Assembly (NCBI GenBank): GCA_963383645.1
Contig: OY726560.1
Location: forward strand, 63,114,058-63,178,057
Length of the DNA: 64,000 nucleotides
Direction: 5' to 3'
From: Muscardinus avellanarius
Taxonomy: Eukaryota > Chordata > Mammalia > Rodentia > Gliridae
Shown: piece after piece, positions 1-11,908 of the stretch
How the letters are laid out: each line of letters begins with the position of its first letter
Numbering within the stretch: the stretch's first letter is position 1
Notes under the pieces: model-generated
The model's input: only the letters and a program-made list of their open reading frames with translations
Database searches by the model: none
What the model was told of the DNA's origin: nothing
Position numbers and translations under genes: made by a program

Positions 1-553
1 AATTGGAATAGAGGAGGGAAAAGAAGGTGAAACCAATGGGATCAACAATCTCTTCAAGGAAGTAATAGCAGAAATTTTTCCAAACATAGAGCAAGAGGTT
101 GATGCACAGGTCCAGGAAACTTATAGAACTCCCTTTAGACAGGATCGGAGAAGAGGATCCCCACGCCACATAATTGTCAAAATGACCAATGTGGAAGCCA
201 AGGAGAGAATCTTAAAGGCAACAAAAACAAAGGGCCAAGTGACATTCAGAGGCAAACCAATTAGAATCACTCCAGACTTCCCAAACCAAGTCATGAGAGC
301 CAGAAGGGCTTGGAGTAACATATTCCAAACTCTGAAAGAAAACAACTTCCAGCCAAAAATTTACTACCCAGCAAAACTTTCTATCAAATTAGATGTGGAA
401 ATCAGAAGCTTCCATGATAAACAGAAACTGAAGGAATTTATGTCTTTAAACCCAGCACTAGAGAAAATAATCAAAGAGATTAACTACAAAGAAGAAATAG
501 GTAACACACACCAGAACCAGAGAAACAAGATTTTCCATCCAACAGACAACTAA
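1..553 (+). pseudogene. L1 ORF1 C-terminal part (5' cut by window edge)
   Basis: This is the downstream part of an L1 ORF1 gene. ORF1p is the RNA-binding, trimer-forming chaperone of L1 particles. The reading frame contains the conserved TNVEAKERILKATK and ARRAWSNIF blocks of the C-terminal domain and ends at TAA 551-553. The upstream frame is broken before the ATG at 182, so this is not an intact gene. It reads nearly base for base like the ORF1 on the minus strand at 57922-58500, by eye about 95 percent. After the stop it runs into the inverted ORF2 fragment at 560-1155, the same order as in the 57-kb copy. Confidence 0.9.
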
Positions 554-559
554 GATTAG

Positions 560-1155
560 TTATCTGTGGAGATTCATTATTTATGTTAGACTTTTACCTA
601 TCTCTAAATTGTATTTTGCTTTGATTGTTGTTAATTTTTAGGATTTCTAGTTGGAATATTAATATACCTTCAGATATAGCATTTGGAAATATTTTATCCC
701 ATTCTATCAGTAACTTTTAACTCTGTTTACATTGTCTTTGGATATACAATACTTTTTTTATGTTTTAGGGAGTTTGTATACTCTTCTGTTGCCTGTGCCA
801 TTGAAATCATATCCAAGAAATCACTGCCAATTTCAATGTTGTGAGGTTTTATGACCCAGATTTTCTTCTAAAAGTTTATAGTCTTAAGATTTATATTTAG
901 GTCTTTTATCTATTTTGAGTTAATATTTGTATATGGGATTAGGTAAGGGTCCAATTTTATTCTTTTTCATGTAATTATTATTTTTCAACAATATTTAATT
1001 AAAAGATTATTATTTCCTCCACCAAATGTTCATGGAAACCTTGTCAAAAATAACTTGACAATATATGGAAGAATTTAGCTCTAGGCTTTTATTTAACTCC
1101 AATGGTTTATATATCTGCCTTTATAACAGTACTACACTGTTTCAATTATTGTTAA
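560..1155 (-). mobile_element. Inverted L1 ORF2 3' fragment joined to ORF1
   Basis: The first ~180 bases are a spacer of unknown origin. From about 740 the sequence reads as the 3' part of L1 ORF2 in reverse, recognisable from 'gtaagggtccaattttattc' and 'aaaccttgtcaaaaat'. It directly follows an ORF1 on the plus strand, so it is inverted relative to its neighbour. The same spacer and inverted fragment follow ORF1 at 57310-57921. Homology with that copy stops near 1150, where an older L1 begins. Confidence 0.75.
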
Positions 1156-2688
1156 GAATTTATGTGTTCCAAACCAGCACTAGAAAAAATACTCAAAGAG
1201 ATTGACAGAAAGAAGAAATGAATAATAAATGCCAGAACCAGAGAAACAATAATTCCCATCAAACAACTAAGCAAAGGAAAAACACTACCTTAAACAGAAG
1301 TCAAAACTTAAATGTTAGGAATTTTTAAACAATCTCTCAATAATCACTCTGAATATAAATGGCTTCAACTCCCCGGTAAAAAATATTTAAGGTGGCAAAA
1401 TAGATTAAAAACCAGAATCCATATATATCCTGCCTATAAGAAAAACACTTTACAAGTAATGATAGGCACAAACTAAAGGTGAAGGGCTGTAACAAGGTTT
1501 TCCATGCTAATAGAATGCAGAAGAAGCAACTATGATATAAGACACATTAGACTTCATGCCTAAACTTATCAGAAGAAACAAAACAGGTCATTTTTTTTTA
1601 CTGGTAAAAGAAACAATCCACGAAGAGGATATAACAATAATCAACATTTATGCCCCAAATATAGGTGCAACACTTTCATTAAAAAAAAACCTCTTCATGA
1701 CATAAGCCATACATAGATCCCAATACAATAATATTGTGAGACTTCAACACTCTTCTCACACCACTAAACCAATATTCTAGAAAAAAGGTCAATAAAGATG
1801 TCTCAAATCTAAATAACATAAACCAATTGAACCTATTAGACACATACAGAATATTCCACTCAAAACCAGATGAATTCACATTTTTTTTTCAACTGCTCAC
1901 TGAACCTTCTCCAAAATAGATCACATCCTGGGCCACAAATCAAGCACTAGCAAATTCAAAAAATGTGACATAATCCCCTGCATCTTTTCATATCACAATG
2001 GAATAAAAATAGAAATTGACTATAAGAAAATCCAGAGAAACCACATAAATACATGGAAATTAAACACCACACTGCTGAATAAGAAATGAGTCATAGGAGA
2101 AATTAATGATTTCCTAGATAAAAAATAAAAACAAAGACAAAGACACAACATATCAAAGTCTCTGGAACACTTTTAAGGCAGAATTAAGAGGAAAATTTAT
2201 AACACTGAGTGCTCACATAAGAACAGAAAATTAACAAATAAATAACCTGATGACATACCTCAATGTCTTTTAAAAACAGGAACAATCTAACCCCAAAGCC
2301 AATAGAAGACAGGAAAGTGTTAAATTCAGAGTATAAATTAATGAAATAGAGAATAAAAATATAAAAATCAACAAAACCAAAATCTGGTTTCTTTGAAAAA
2401 ATAAACAACATAGAAAACCATTAGCCAACCTAACCAAAAGAAAGAGAATCAACCAAAATTATTAAAATAAGAACTGAAAAAGGTGATATTACCATGGACA
2501 ACATGGTAATTCAGAAATATAGTTGAAAAACTATATTTCAACAAAGTGGAAAACCTAGAAGAAAATGACAAAGATCTACACACATACAACCTTCCTAAAC
2601 TGAATCAAGAAGATATCAAAATATACACCAACCATTAGCAATCAAAGAGATTGAAGCAGCAATAAAGAGCCTACTATTATAGGAAAAC
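1156..2688 (+). mobile_element. Degraded L1: ORF1 end and ORF2 5' half
   Basis: An older L1 starts with a second ORF1 terminus (aaaccagcactagaaaaaat), followed by the inter-ORF region and the ORF2 endonuclease region. The block 'cacatcctgggccacaaatc' encodes the conserved D-H-I-L-G-H endonuclease motif. Many stops and indels rule out coding capacity. It ends abruptly at the class I LTR. Confidence 0.8.
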
Positions 2689-2689
2689 A

Positions 2690-3197
2690 CCAGAGAAGAC
2701 CACTCAGACTTAGTTTAAGCTGAATAGAAAATCTTTATTAGACTGGCTGTATACTACACTGCAGGTGTTTAGTCCTGAGTGCAGCCCTGGACCATTTCTC
2801 AGGGTTCCTTTTAAAAATCAATATCACAAGCTCAGGAGAAAAGAATTTAGGTTCTCACAGATATAGACAACTCCCAACAGTTTCTTTTAGTGGGTGTGCA
2901 AGTCAAGCGAAAAGTACAGAAACCAGAAAAAAAAATTTGCAGGAGCTCAACAACACATCTTGGTCCCTTCTATTGTCCACCTTTTAATTGTTTTAAGGAT
3001 AGAAAGCTTTTAACGGCTTTTGTTTCCTGCATGTGCAAGCTAAACAGGAGTTACAGAAGCCAAGCAGTCAGTTATGCATGACTAGCATAACTGGTGATGA
3101 ATATTCATTCTCAGGCTGATGAACGTTAGTGCCCTGGGGTCACCTACGGTAACATCATGGTGTTACTGAAGCTGAGGCCTAGGTTCAATTTATCACA
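2690..3197 (-). mobile_element. Class I (gamma-like) ERV 3' LTR
   Basis: Reading the minus strand, the block starts TGTGATAAATTG just after a purine-rich stretch that could be the polypurine tract. It carries an AATAAA polyadenylation signal near 2745 and ends around 2690 against the older L1. It lies immediately downstream, in ERV sense, of an integrase remnant. The outer boundary and target duplication could not be fixed. Confidence 0.55.
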
Positions 3198-3442
3198 TTC
3201 TCTTCTGGTTCTACAGGCATGAGTCAGATCATAGACTAATTGTGGGAGAGGGAATTATATTGACTCCTAAGCCCCAGAAGCTTGAGAGAATTTATTCTTT
3301 GTCATGAATATCTCATTAGGCAGTTAGTTAGGAGGGTCCTGGTGTTATGGCTAGAAGCAGAAGAGTATATGGACCTGTGAGAGCTATAAACAAAGTAGTT
3401 GACCATGGATCAGAACAGAGACTGATAGCAATTGGCAGTTCA

Positions 3443-4430
3443 TTATTCACTGTCTTCTTTGGCTTCTTTGAGTTGTGAGTGATGTATCCAGGAGGTGATA
3501 CCAGCTACCTTTACTGCTGTTGGGGTGGTGAGGATTACAGCATGTGGACCTTTCCAAGCAGGCTCTAATGTCAGGTCAGGAATTCTCTTAATCCACACCA
3601 GGTCACTGGGCTGACAATGATGGGCTGATTCAGAGTTTGGAATGGTGTCCACCTTAATGAACCCGTGAAAGCCTGCTGAGTCTGTTTTAGAGCCTGGAGA
3701 AATTTTGATGAGAAACTGATTAGATACCTCAGTCTGCCGAGTGCCCCTAAGCTTAGGAAGGAGCAGTGGAGGCCCCTCCAAACATTTTCCAATGTGGGGT
3801 GCACCTTTCCTGAAGGAAGGCAAAGGTAAGAAGACCGACTCAACTCTCACCAGTTTTAATGATTAATTTATTCAAGATTTATTTAAGAGTCCTTTTTATT
3901 TACTCTACCTGTTCTGAGTTTGGGGACCTGTAAGCACAACATAATTTTTAATCAATATTTAATGTCTTGCCTATTTTGAGAGAGATGGTAACCATGAAGG
4001 TAGGACTATTATCAGAACCCAAAGTGAGGGACAACCAAAAGTTAGGAATTATCTTCTGAACTACCTTTTTAGTAATGATGGCAACAGTCTCACTTCTCAT
4101 GGAAAATGCCTCTATCCCCCCTGTGAAACTGTCTACAAGTTTGTGGTTGATCAGAGCTCAGTAAAATCCAGTTCTAAATGTTGTTCATCAGGTGCATTTC
4201 TCCAGGCACAGACTCCAAGTGGGGCCTGATGTTCCCCTCTTTAGTTCACACTACGAAGTCAAGTTTAAGAATGTAGTACCTGGGTCTGAGATGTTCACTA
4301 GTTTTTGTGGCCCTGGGTAAGATGTCTGGTGGAAGTGGGCTATTAGCTCTCTTCCTAAGGTGGCAGGGAGGACAGGCCTTCTGTCAGGGAGGATTCATAA
4401 CTCCTCTCTGTTTCCGGTTGCCCCTTTCTT
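3443..4430 (-). pseudogene. Class I ERV pol remnant, integrase C-terminal half
   Basis: On the minus strand 3850-3443 the translation ends in a gamma-retroviral integrase tail. The SDLVWIKRIPDLTLEPAWKG block, the TTPTAVKVAG block and the WIHHS block are all visible. Further upstream (~4270-3860) a broken frame shows the GSDN and QVE parts of the DDE catalytic core, with stops between them. Only ~245 bases separate the integrase end from the LTR, so env is essentially gone. It is old and non-functional. Confidence 0.8.
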
Positions 4431-4604
4431 CTGTGCCCATGCTAATGAATTGCCCATGAGTTAATGCAAGATAGATCAAAGACCTGGAAATTAGACCAGA
4501 GACCTTGAAGCTACTTGAAGAGGGCATAGGTCCAACACTTGAATACATAGGCACAGCTAAGTCTTTCTCAACAAGACCCCAAAGATCCAAGAAATTAAAA
4601 AGAG

Positions 4605-4798
4605 GATCAACGCTTATAATCCCAGCATTTGAGAGGCTGATACAGGAAGATTGTGGTTCACTAACAACCTCAGCTACTTAGTGAGGTCCTTTGCAATTAA
4701 GTGAGATCCTGTTTCAAGATAAAAAATGAAAATAGGGTTGGGGGTGTCACTCAGAGGTAAATGCCCCTGGGTTCCATCCCTAGAATAAAAAAAAAAAG
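4605..4798 (+). mobile_element. Dimeric B1-ID SINE inserted in L1
   Basis: Left half starts near 'cgcttataatcccagcattt' and the tRNA-like right half ends 'gggttccatccctagaa' plus A-run. The flanking L1 sequence is duplicated: aaagaggatcaa occurs on both sides, a clear target duplication. Confidence 0.85.
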
Positions 4799-5512
4799 AG
4801 GATCAATACATGGGAATGCATTAAACTAAAGACCTTCTGTGCAGCAAAGAAAACTATCAAGAACTTGAACAGAGAGCCAACAGAATGGGAGAAGTTTTTG
4901 TTAGATATTCCTTCAATAGAAGACTGATATCTAGAATACACACAGATCTCAAGAAACTCACCACTAAGGAAACAAATAACCCAATCAAAAAATAGTTAAA
5001 TGAACTAGACACATCACAAAAGAAATACAAATGACCAATAAATGTATAAAAAAAATGTTCGACATCATTAAAAATCAGAGATGCAAATCACAACTACCCT
5101 GAGATATCACCTAAGCCCAATTAGAATGACAATCATTAAAAATTCAAACAACAACAAATGCTGGTGAGGGTGTAGAGAAGTGAGAACTCTAATACATTGT
5201 TGGTGGGACTGCAAATTAGTGCAACCACTTTGGATAACAGTATGAAGAATCCTCGGAAGACTGGAAATGACCCAGCAATACCACTTCTGGTATCTACCCA
5301 AAAGAATGGAAACCAAACTACAAGACAAATGCATATCTATGTTTAGAGCTGCACAATTGACAATTGCCAAATTATTGAACCAGCCAAGATGTATACACAA
5401 TGGAACTTTACTCAGCCATAAAAAGAACAAAGTTATATCATTTTCATGGAAATGGATGGAACTGAAGAACATTAGGTTAAGTGAGATTAGTCAGTCACAA
5501 AAAGTGAAGTTT

Positions 5513-5704
5513 TTGCCGGGTATGGTGGTGCATGCTTGTAATCCCTGCACTTGGGAGGCAGAGACAGGAGGATCACACAGGTTCAAAGACAGCCACGCTG
5601 GCTTAAGAGACCCTGTTTCCAAATAAAAAATAATAATAATAAAAGTCTGGGAGTGTAGCCTGAAGTTAGAAGGGTTTCCAGGAACCCCAGTACCACACAA
5701 AAAA
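5513..5704 (+). mobile_element. Dimeric B1-ID SINE, second subfamily
   Basis: This copy has the variant middle 'gagaccctgtttccaaataa' and the variant right half 'ggtttccaggaaccccagta', typical of a second subfamily in this window. An imperfect aaaaagtgaa repeat flanks it and marks the target duplication in the L1. Confidence 0.85.
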
Positions 5705-6040
5705 AGTGAAAAGTTGGACATTTCCCCTAATGTGTGGAAGCTAAGGAGAAAACGGGTCATAGGAGGAACTCTAAACAAAGAAGGAGAAAACTTAGGTGAG
5801 TAAAGAAGTCTATTTGAAAACAATGGGGGGGGAGAGGGAAGCACCCTAATGCACATGATGTACATGCACAGACCTATCAAAGGGAGTCACTAAGCTGAAC
5901 TCAAGAAGAAGAAAGAGGGAGGGGGTAGGGTAGAAATTGGGGAAAGGCTAAATGAGTGATGAGTGCATGTCTGCTTCTACCATTCTGTACATCATAATGT
6001 ATGATTACGATGCACCAATAAATTAAATAAAATAATAACA

Positions 6041-6918
6041 GTGATGTAGATGCAAATGTAGAAAAGAAGAAATAGTAAATGAAAACTCTAAAATGAATGA
6101 AACATTAAGACACAATGACCAATAAAAGCTTTATAAGAGATGAGCATGTTCAAAATTGAAAAGTAAGACTATTACTATTGCTATTTTATTAGGAAAATGC
6201 CAATTCTTGTATTCAAATACATACAATATGTGTGACAAAAATTATATAGTCACCGTTGGCTCTAAAACTGCCAAATTTTCTGCAGAACACAAGATACTTC
6301 AATTACAGCCTGGTATTCCAACAGCATACAAATCTGAGAAAGATAGTATTATGAGAACAGAGAAACATGACAGCAAAGTACATGAAAACGTCCATGGATA
6401 AAATACCCAGTGCTAAATTTGTTAGTGTGTTTAGCCTTAATAGTAATGTCACCAAATAATTCCTATGATTCAAAAACCTGCATTCATATAATAAATACAA
6501 TTCAAACACCATTGTTTGAGAAACCGGTATTAAAAGTGAGTGGATAACTTTATGTCCTAATAATACATCAAGTACACAAATGAGAGATTTTATTGAGTAT
6601 ATTTCAATGGAAAATACAGGTTAGAAGTTGAACTTTATTTTGAAATCAAACCAACTAAAGGTCCTTTAACTCTTAGGTTTCTACGACTCAAGAACTTTCA
6701 GAATTTTAAAGGCTACTTGGAGATCATCTTGTAAAAACTCTGGTGATTTTTCTATATCTGCATATATATGCCTTCCTTGAACTTTCCAAGTAATAACAAG
6801 AATACTTCCAGATACATCCCAATACAGTTTTAGATAAGTCAAACTTTTGGCTACAAAATTAGTCTATGTACATAGAAAGCATTTCTTTATCTAGTTTTAC
6901 ATCCCTGTCACTTTTTAT
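6041..6918. other. No recognised feature
   Basis: AT-rich unique-looking sequence. The short open frames here have no recognisable motif and no repeat was identified. Confidence 0.5.
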
Positions 6919-7350
6919 GGTTTGGATATGACGTGTCCCCCAAAGGGACCTGTGTTGAAGGCTTGATTCCCAGTACAGCCATGTTCAGAGAAGGAGTCAT
7001 GGGATCCTGAGGGTTCTGATCTACTCAAAGGATTAATTCATGAACGGGGTTGTGGCTGAATGGAATATTGGGAGGTGGTTGAAATTGTAGCAGCTGGAAC
7101 TTAGTTGAAGGATTGTGTCCTCAGATTGTATCTTGTTCCCAGCACCTTCCTTTCACACTCTCTACTTCCTGGCTTGTTTGCATCAGGTGCAGCAGTGCCA
7201 TGCCCTTCTCCTATGATGTACAGGCTCACCACAGGTCCAGAATCAGTGGAGCCAGCCAACCATGAACTGAAAATATGATCTAAAATAAACTTTCACCCTG
7301 TAAGTTATTTTTCTCAGGCCTTTTCTCACAGTGACAAAAAGCTAACTCAT
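6919..7350 (+). mobile_element. ERVL-MaLR type solo LTR
   Basis: It begins with the 'atggtttggatatga' block and contains 'gccatgttcagag', 'gagccagccaaccatgaact' and an AAAATAAACTTT polyadenylation region near 7280. It ends 'gtgacaaaaagctaactcat'. Two sister copies lie at 10480 and 60438. The order matches MST/MLT-type MaLR LTRs; the exact subfamily was not determined. Confidence 0.6.
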
Positions 7351-8062
7351 CACCCATTCTAAATATAAAATGTGTCTTCCTATAAAAATAAATGTCTCTC
7401 CTTCTAGTGTTATGCCATGCGGGAAATATTTGTTCTGCCCTTACTCTGCCTCTAGTCTTTCAATTCACAAGTCAATCATACATTCTAAACTTCTCTCATC
7501 TAGACCCTGTCCACTAACACTGCTTCTGGTCTGTCAATATTCTGCTTAACCCTGGGCATCAGAAGCACACACTAGATTTCAGGTGTGGTTTTAAATGTGC
7601 TTAGTGATATAGGACTATCTTTTGTATTGCTCTTGACAAAAATCTTTTAAGGAATGTGTTTAGGATTGCATGGCTCTGGGGCAGTCGCAGCATATTGCTG
7701 ACTCGCCAAGTTTTCAGTTGACTATAATCTTCTTCCAGTGTGTGGCTAAAAAGACACAACTTCTTCAACTAGACTTGTGCAATGGTTATTTTTGGACATA
7801 CATGCTTTTCCTTCCAGATAACTGTAGGAGAGCATAGATTTCCCTCTTAAATGTAATAAATCTAATGATTCCATCTCATTATTCTATCCTCTCAAGATCT
7901 AGCAAGATCCTCATCCTGGCATTTGTCACAATATATTCTAAACTTTAACTCATCTGAAAACTTTGCAAAAGGTCTACTCTGATACTAAACAATTTATTAA
8001 TAAAATACAATAAATATTCTATGTGAAATAGGCCACAATACTACTGTTTAAAACACAATGTT
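7351..8062. other. No recognised feature
   Basis: Unique-looking AT-rich sequence with no convincing open frame or repeat. Confidence 0.5.
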
Positions 8063-8275
8063 AGCCAGGTTTGGTGGCACACACTTGTAATCCTAACATT
8101 CATGAGGCTGAGACAGGAGGATCACAGTTCTCAGACAGCCTCAGCTACTTAGTGAGGTCCTTTGCAACTCAGTGAGATCCTGTTTCAAAAAAAAAAAAAA
8201 AAGAATAAAAAGTATGGCTTGGGGAGTAGCATAGAGGTAGAATGCCTCTGGGTTCCATCCCCAGTACCACAAAAA
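8063..8275 (+). mobile_element. Dimeric B1-ID SINE
   Basis: The left half ('ggtggcacacacttgtaatc') and right half ('ggttccatccccagtaccac') are separated by a 16-base A-run. The copy is full length. Confidence 0.88.
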
Positions 8276-9988
8276 AACCCCACAATTTTGCTCAAAAATA
8301 CAATGAATATGACAATATCAAGAAAATGTCTACTAAAACTTCCTCCCAATTGACATAAATTTACCAGAAATTTCTCAGAGCAGGTATTCAATAGATAATG
8401 GGTCTCACTACCCCATCATCCAGTTGGGGTTTTTATTTGTTTGTTTGTTTGTTTTTCCTTTTGTCCCCATTCAGGTCATGAAAGATGCTGCCAGAGAATC
8501 TTGTAAATTTCAACTATCCTGAGTCTACTGGGTTTTCTGATCCAAAGGACTGGTACCACTGGTGAAAACATGGGTTTCGATATTATACAAGGGCACTGTT
8601 CTTCACAAAGCCCCAGAGAGAGCTAAAGTAAGATTTCGGAGTACCTTAAAATTGTAATATAGGTGGTACATTTATTTAATTAAAATGAAACAGAGAAGAT
8701 GAAGTATTTAGAAATCATCTCAGCGTTTATTGGGCCTGTGGCTTGGCAAGCGAGCCATGCTTTGGGGGGACTTGTAGACAGCTGGCTTTTCTTTACTTAA
8801 AAGATATAATTGGCCTGTCTTGGGAATGTTTATGAAGCAAGGTAGAGAGCACAGAGCCTTTCAGTTCTGAAAAAGTGCTTTATGCTCCACAGAAACAAGC
8901 ACAGGAGTGGCATTCAAACTGTGATGTCCTTCTATAATTAAAAGAGTGTCTCCTGCCTTTTATTCTCATAGACATGCCACCCAGGCTAAACTTTAGCTGA
9001 TTCCTACAGTCCTTACCTTTTTTTATATACAAATAAACTTTAAGCCTTTTCCTGGGCCTCTGGGCCTCTAGATAATGTTTAGCCATGAAGAGTGGTCTTC
9101 ACTAGAGACAGAGGGAGCAATAAGAAGAGACTGCCATACTTCCCTGCAATTGCCTCCAGCAAAAAGGACATATGAAAACATAAGATAGCTTTAAAAAGCC
9201 AACAGGGACCTCAGGCCCAGGTGGCAAGCAGGTGACATAAATGAGGAAGGCAGTCAGGGGTGGAAATGGGAAAACAAGAACCTCAGCTAAATAGGACAGT
9301 AGATGGGTGGATCCAGCCAGCCACTGACATACGAAAGTATAGAACCAAAGCTGCTAACTCTTTCAGTTAAAGCTATATATCTGTATTTTGAATGAATGTG
9401 GCACCACTGAGGGCCTAAAATAGCCAGAAGTCCCACCAGAGCTTGGAGGTCACAGCTAGTCACTGAGGATTTGCTCTAAGCTCTTGTAGAAGTTCCCAGA
9501 TCTATTTGGTTTATCACCCCCCTTTACAGTAAAAATTTATTCAGTGCCCCCATGGAAGTCTACCTTCTTTAAGCAAATACACAGGAAGATGCAATAACAA
9601 ATTTTTATTTTTCTAGGCATCTATATTTCATTCCCTTACCCCTAGCGGGGGCAGTGTGGACCACTTTGGGAACCTATGTAGGAAAAGAGGTGATAGGAAA
9701 CAAGTTCCCTCTCACCCTTGCTCTTGACCTGGATTTTTATCACAGCTCTCCAAAGGAGAGAGCTGCAAAACCCTGGCTAGAGCAACAGAATGTGAAATTG
9801 ATGGAAACAGCTCAGATTATGTATGTGCTCAAAATAAATAAGGTAATCAGAATGTTAAAAAAGTATGTCAGGTTCTGAGGTAGGCTCTAAGACATATGAC
9901 TGTCTTAATTTGAGTCTCCCCAAAATCAGACCCTAAAATGAAGTTTCATGCTTGAGTAAATTATTTAGTCAAAGAGTGGGAAAGTGAG
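8276..9988. other. No recognised gene
   Basis: No protein similarity or known repeat was recognised. There is a short (tttg)n run near 8437. Open frames up to 74 codons (9654-9878) have no motif and are taken as chance. Confidence 0.5.
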
Positions 9989-10195
9989 CTGGGCAAGGTG
10001 GCACAAACTTGTAATCCCAGTACTTGGGAGGCTGAGACAGGAGGATTTTGCAGGTTCAATGCCATCCTCAGCCACTTAGTGAGGCTCTCAGCAACTTAGT
10101 GAGACCCTGTTTCCAAATAAAATATAAAAGTTCTGGGAGTATAGCCCAGAGGTAGAAAACCCCTGGGTTCTATCCCCAGAACTATAAAAAAAAAA
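9989..10195 (+). mobile_element. Dimeric B1-ID SINE, second subfamily
   Basis: Carries the 'gtttccaaataaaatataaa' linker and a right half ending 'gggttctatccccagaact', followed by an A-run. Confidence 0.87.
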
Positions 10196-10479
10196 GAGTG
10201 GGGAAGTGAAAGAAGAAAACAAAAGCAGATAATAAAAGCAAGTGAACCAGATGCTATGATGAATAATGGAGCTTAGTCCCAGAGAGAGCATCTGAAAAAA
10301 CGTGCATCATAGAGGCACACCATCTAAGGCAAAGAGAGCTGAGGGAATCATACACCAATTATCATCCTCTTTGGTTAAGTGGGTCTGGGGGATATGGAGT
10401 GGTGTTAATTCCTTCTCATGAGCATAGTGGGTTTCTCAGTATAAAGAAACTTCTTAGGCAAAGACACTGAGGTCTGTTA

Positions 10480-10950
10480 CGGTTTGGATATGAAATGTCC
10501 CCCAAATCCCCTTGTGTTGAGGGTTTGGTGTTCTCAATACAGCAATGTTCAGAGGTGGGCCTTTGGAAAGGTGGCTGGATCATAAGGGCTCTGACCTTAT
10601 CAGTCAATATATCCACTGAGGGATTAATAATTTGATGGTTTTAAGGGGAAGTGGTGGAAACTTTAGGTGGTGGGGCCTTGTTTGAAGAAGCAGGTCACTA
10701 GGGTGTGTCCTGAAAGTATAATTCTTATGCCTAGCCCCTTCTTCTCTCTCTGCTTTCCAGATGCCATGATTGAGTAGCTTTCCTCTGACAAACTTTTCTG
10801 CCATGATGTTCTTCTTCACCTCAGGTCAAGAGTAATGGGGCCAGCCAGCCATAGACTGGGACCTTTGAAACCTGAGCCAAAATAAACTTTTCCCTCTCCA
10901 AGTGGTTTATGTCAGATATTTCAGCCCCTACAACAGAAAGCTGAATAATA
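10480..10950 (+). mobile_element. ERVL-MaLR type solo LTR
   Basis: Same block order as the copy at 6919: 'ggtttggatatgaaatgtcc', 'agcaatgttcagaggtgggc', 'ggggccagccagccatagac' and an AAATAAACTTTT polyadenylation region near 10880. It is the most complete of the three copies. Confidence 0.62.
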
Positions 10951-11085
10951 CATCTAGAAATCCCTGAAGTAGTAAGATCCCTGAGATGCAGATAGAACAG
11001 TAGTACCATCAGCAGCACTCCTGAGTAAATCAGTCTTACCTTCCCACAGCTTACAGTTAGTTAGGAGAAGTTAGAAAATGCACGC

Positions 11086-11296
11086 AATAGCCCAAAATGG
11101 TGATACACCCTTGTAATTCCAGTACTTGGGAGGCTGAGATAGGAGGGTTGCAGGTTTGCAGCCAGCATCAGGTATTTTAGTGAGGCCCTTAGCAACTTAG
11201 TGAGACCCTGTTTCAAAATAAAAAATAAAATAGGGGAAGGGCTGTATCTCAGAGTAGAAGGCTTCTGGATTTAATCCCCAGTACCACAAAAAAGGA
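11086..11296 (+). mobile_element. Dimeric B1-ID SINE
   Basis: A somewhat diverged copy, recognisable from 'cttgggaggctgagatagga', 'tgagaccctgtttcaaaata' and the end 'ttaatccccagtaccac'. Confidence 0.8.
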
Positions 11297-11318
11297 AGAA
11301 AATTTATACAACACAATG

Positions 11319-11381
11319 TGTGTGTGTGCGTGTGTATATACACACACACATATATATGTATATGTATACATATATATGAAT
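11319..11381. repeat. (TG)n/(TA)n microsatellite
   Basis: Alternating tg, ta and ca dinucleotides immediately 3' of the preceding SINE tail. Confidence 0.9.
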
Positions 11382-11694
11382 ATATTTAGAACTTAAACTT
11401 TCTGAGAATTCTCATTGTCAATATTCTGTATTGCTTGAGTATTCATTATTAATCCAGCAAGTCATTTGGTCCTAGTATTCTTCTATAAAGTGTTAAATCA
11501 AGTATTTTTTCTTTCTATTATTTATATTCTTTTATCTTGACCTACTTCTAATTTGTCATTTTGCTGTGTTTGCCTACCAATTGAAGCCATAATAAATCAT
11601 GTTCAAAACAAACATAATGACTGCATAAGGGGGCAGGTAAAAAAGTGGAGGAGAAGGAAGATGGAGAAAAAAAAGAGTATACAAAGAATAAACC

Positions 11695-11908
11695 AGCTGG
11701 GCGTGGTGGCACATGCTTGTAATCCCAGCATTCAAGAGGCTGAGACCAGAGGATCATGGTTCGCAGATAGCCTCAGCTACTTAGTGAGGCCCTCTGCAAC
11801 TTAGTGAGACCCTGTTTCAAAAATAAAGAATAAAAATAGGGCAGGGGGTGTAGTTCAGAGGTCGAATGCCCCTGGGTTCCATCCCTAGACCCACACACAT
11901 ACAAAAAA
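11695..11908 (+). mobile_element. Dimeric B1-ID SINE
   Basis: Well conserved copy with left half 'gctgggcgtggtggcacatg' and right half 'gaatgcccctgggttccatc'. An aaagaataaa repeat flanks it as target duplication. Confidence 0.88.

Larger units (their letters stand above)
4455..6040 (+). mobile_element. L1 ORF2 3' end and 3' UTR, split by two SINEs
   Basis: ORF2 C-terminal sequence runs over 4455-4604, 4799-5512 and onward, including the 'ataccacttctggtatctac' and 'aatggaactttactcagcca' blocks of the L1 C-terminus. The 3' UTR follows from about 5705, with the G-rich stretch near 5915 and the end motif 'gatgcaccaataaa' at ~6010. SINEs are inserted at 4605-4798 and 5513-5704. Stops and indels are frequent. 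Confidence 0.85.

Noticed and set aside
9654..9878. Plus-strand 74-codon frame
   Set aside because: No recognisable domain, repeat or context; length is compatible with chance.
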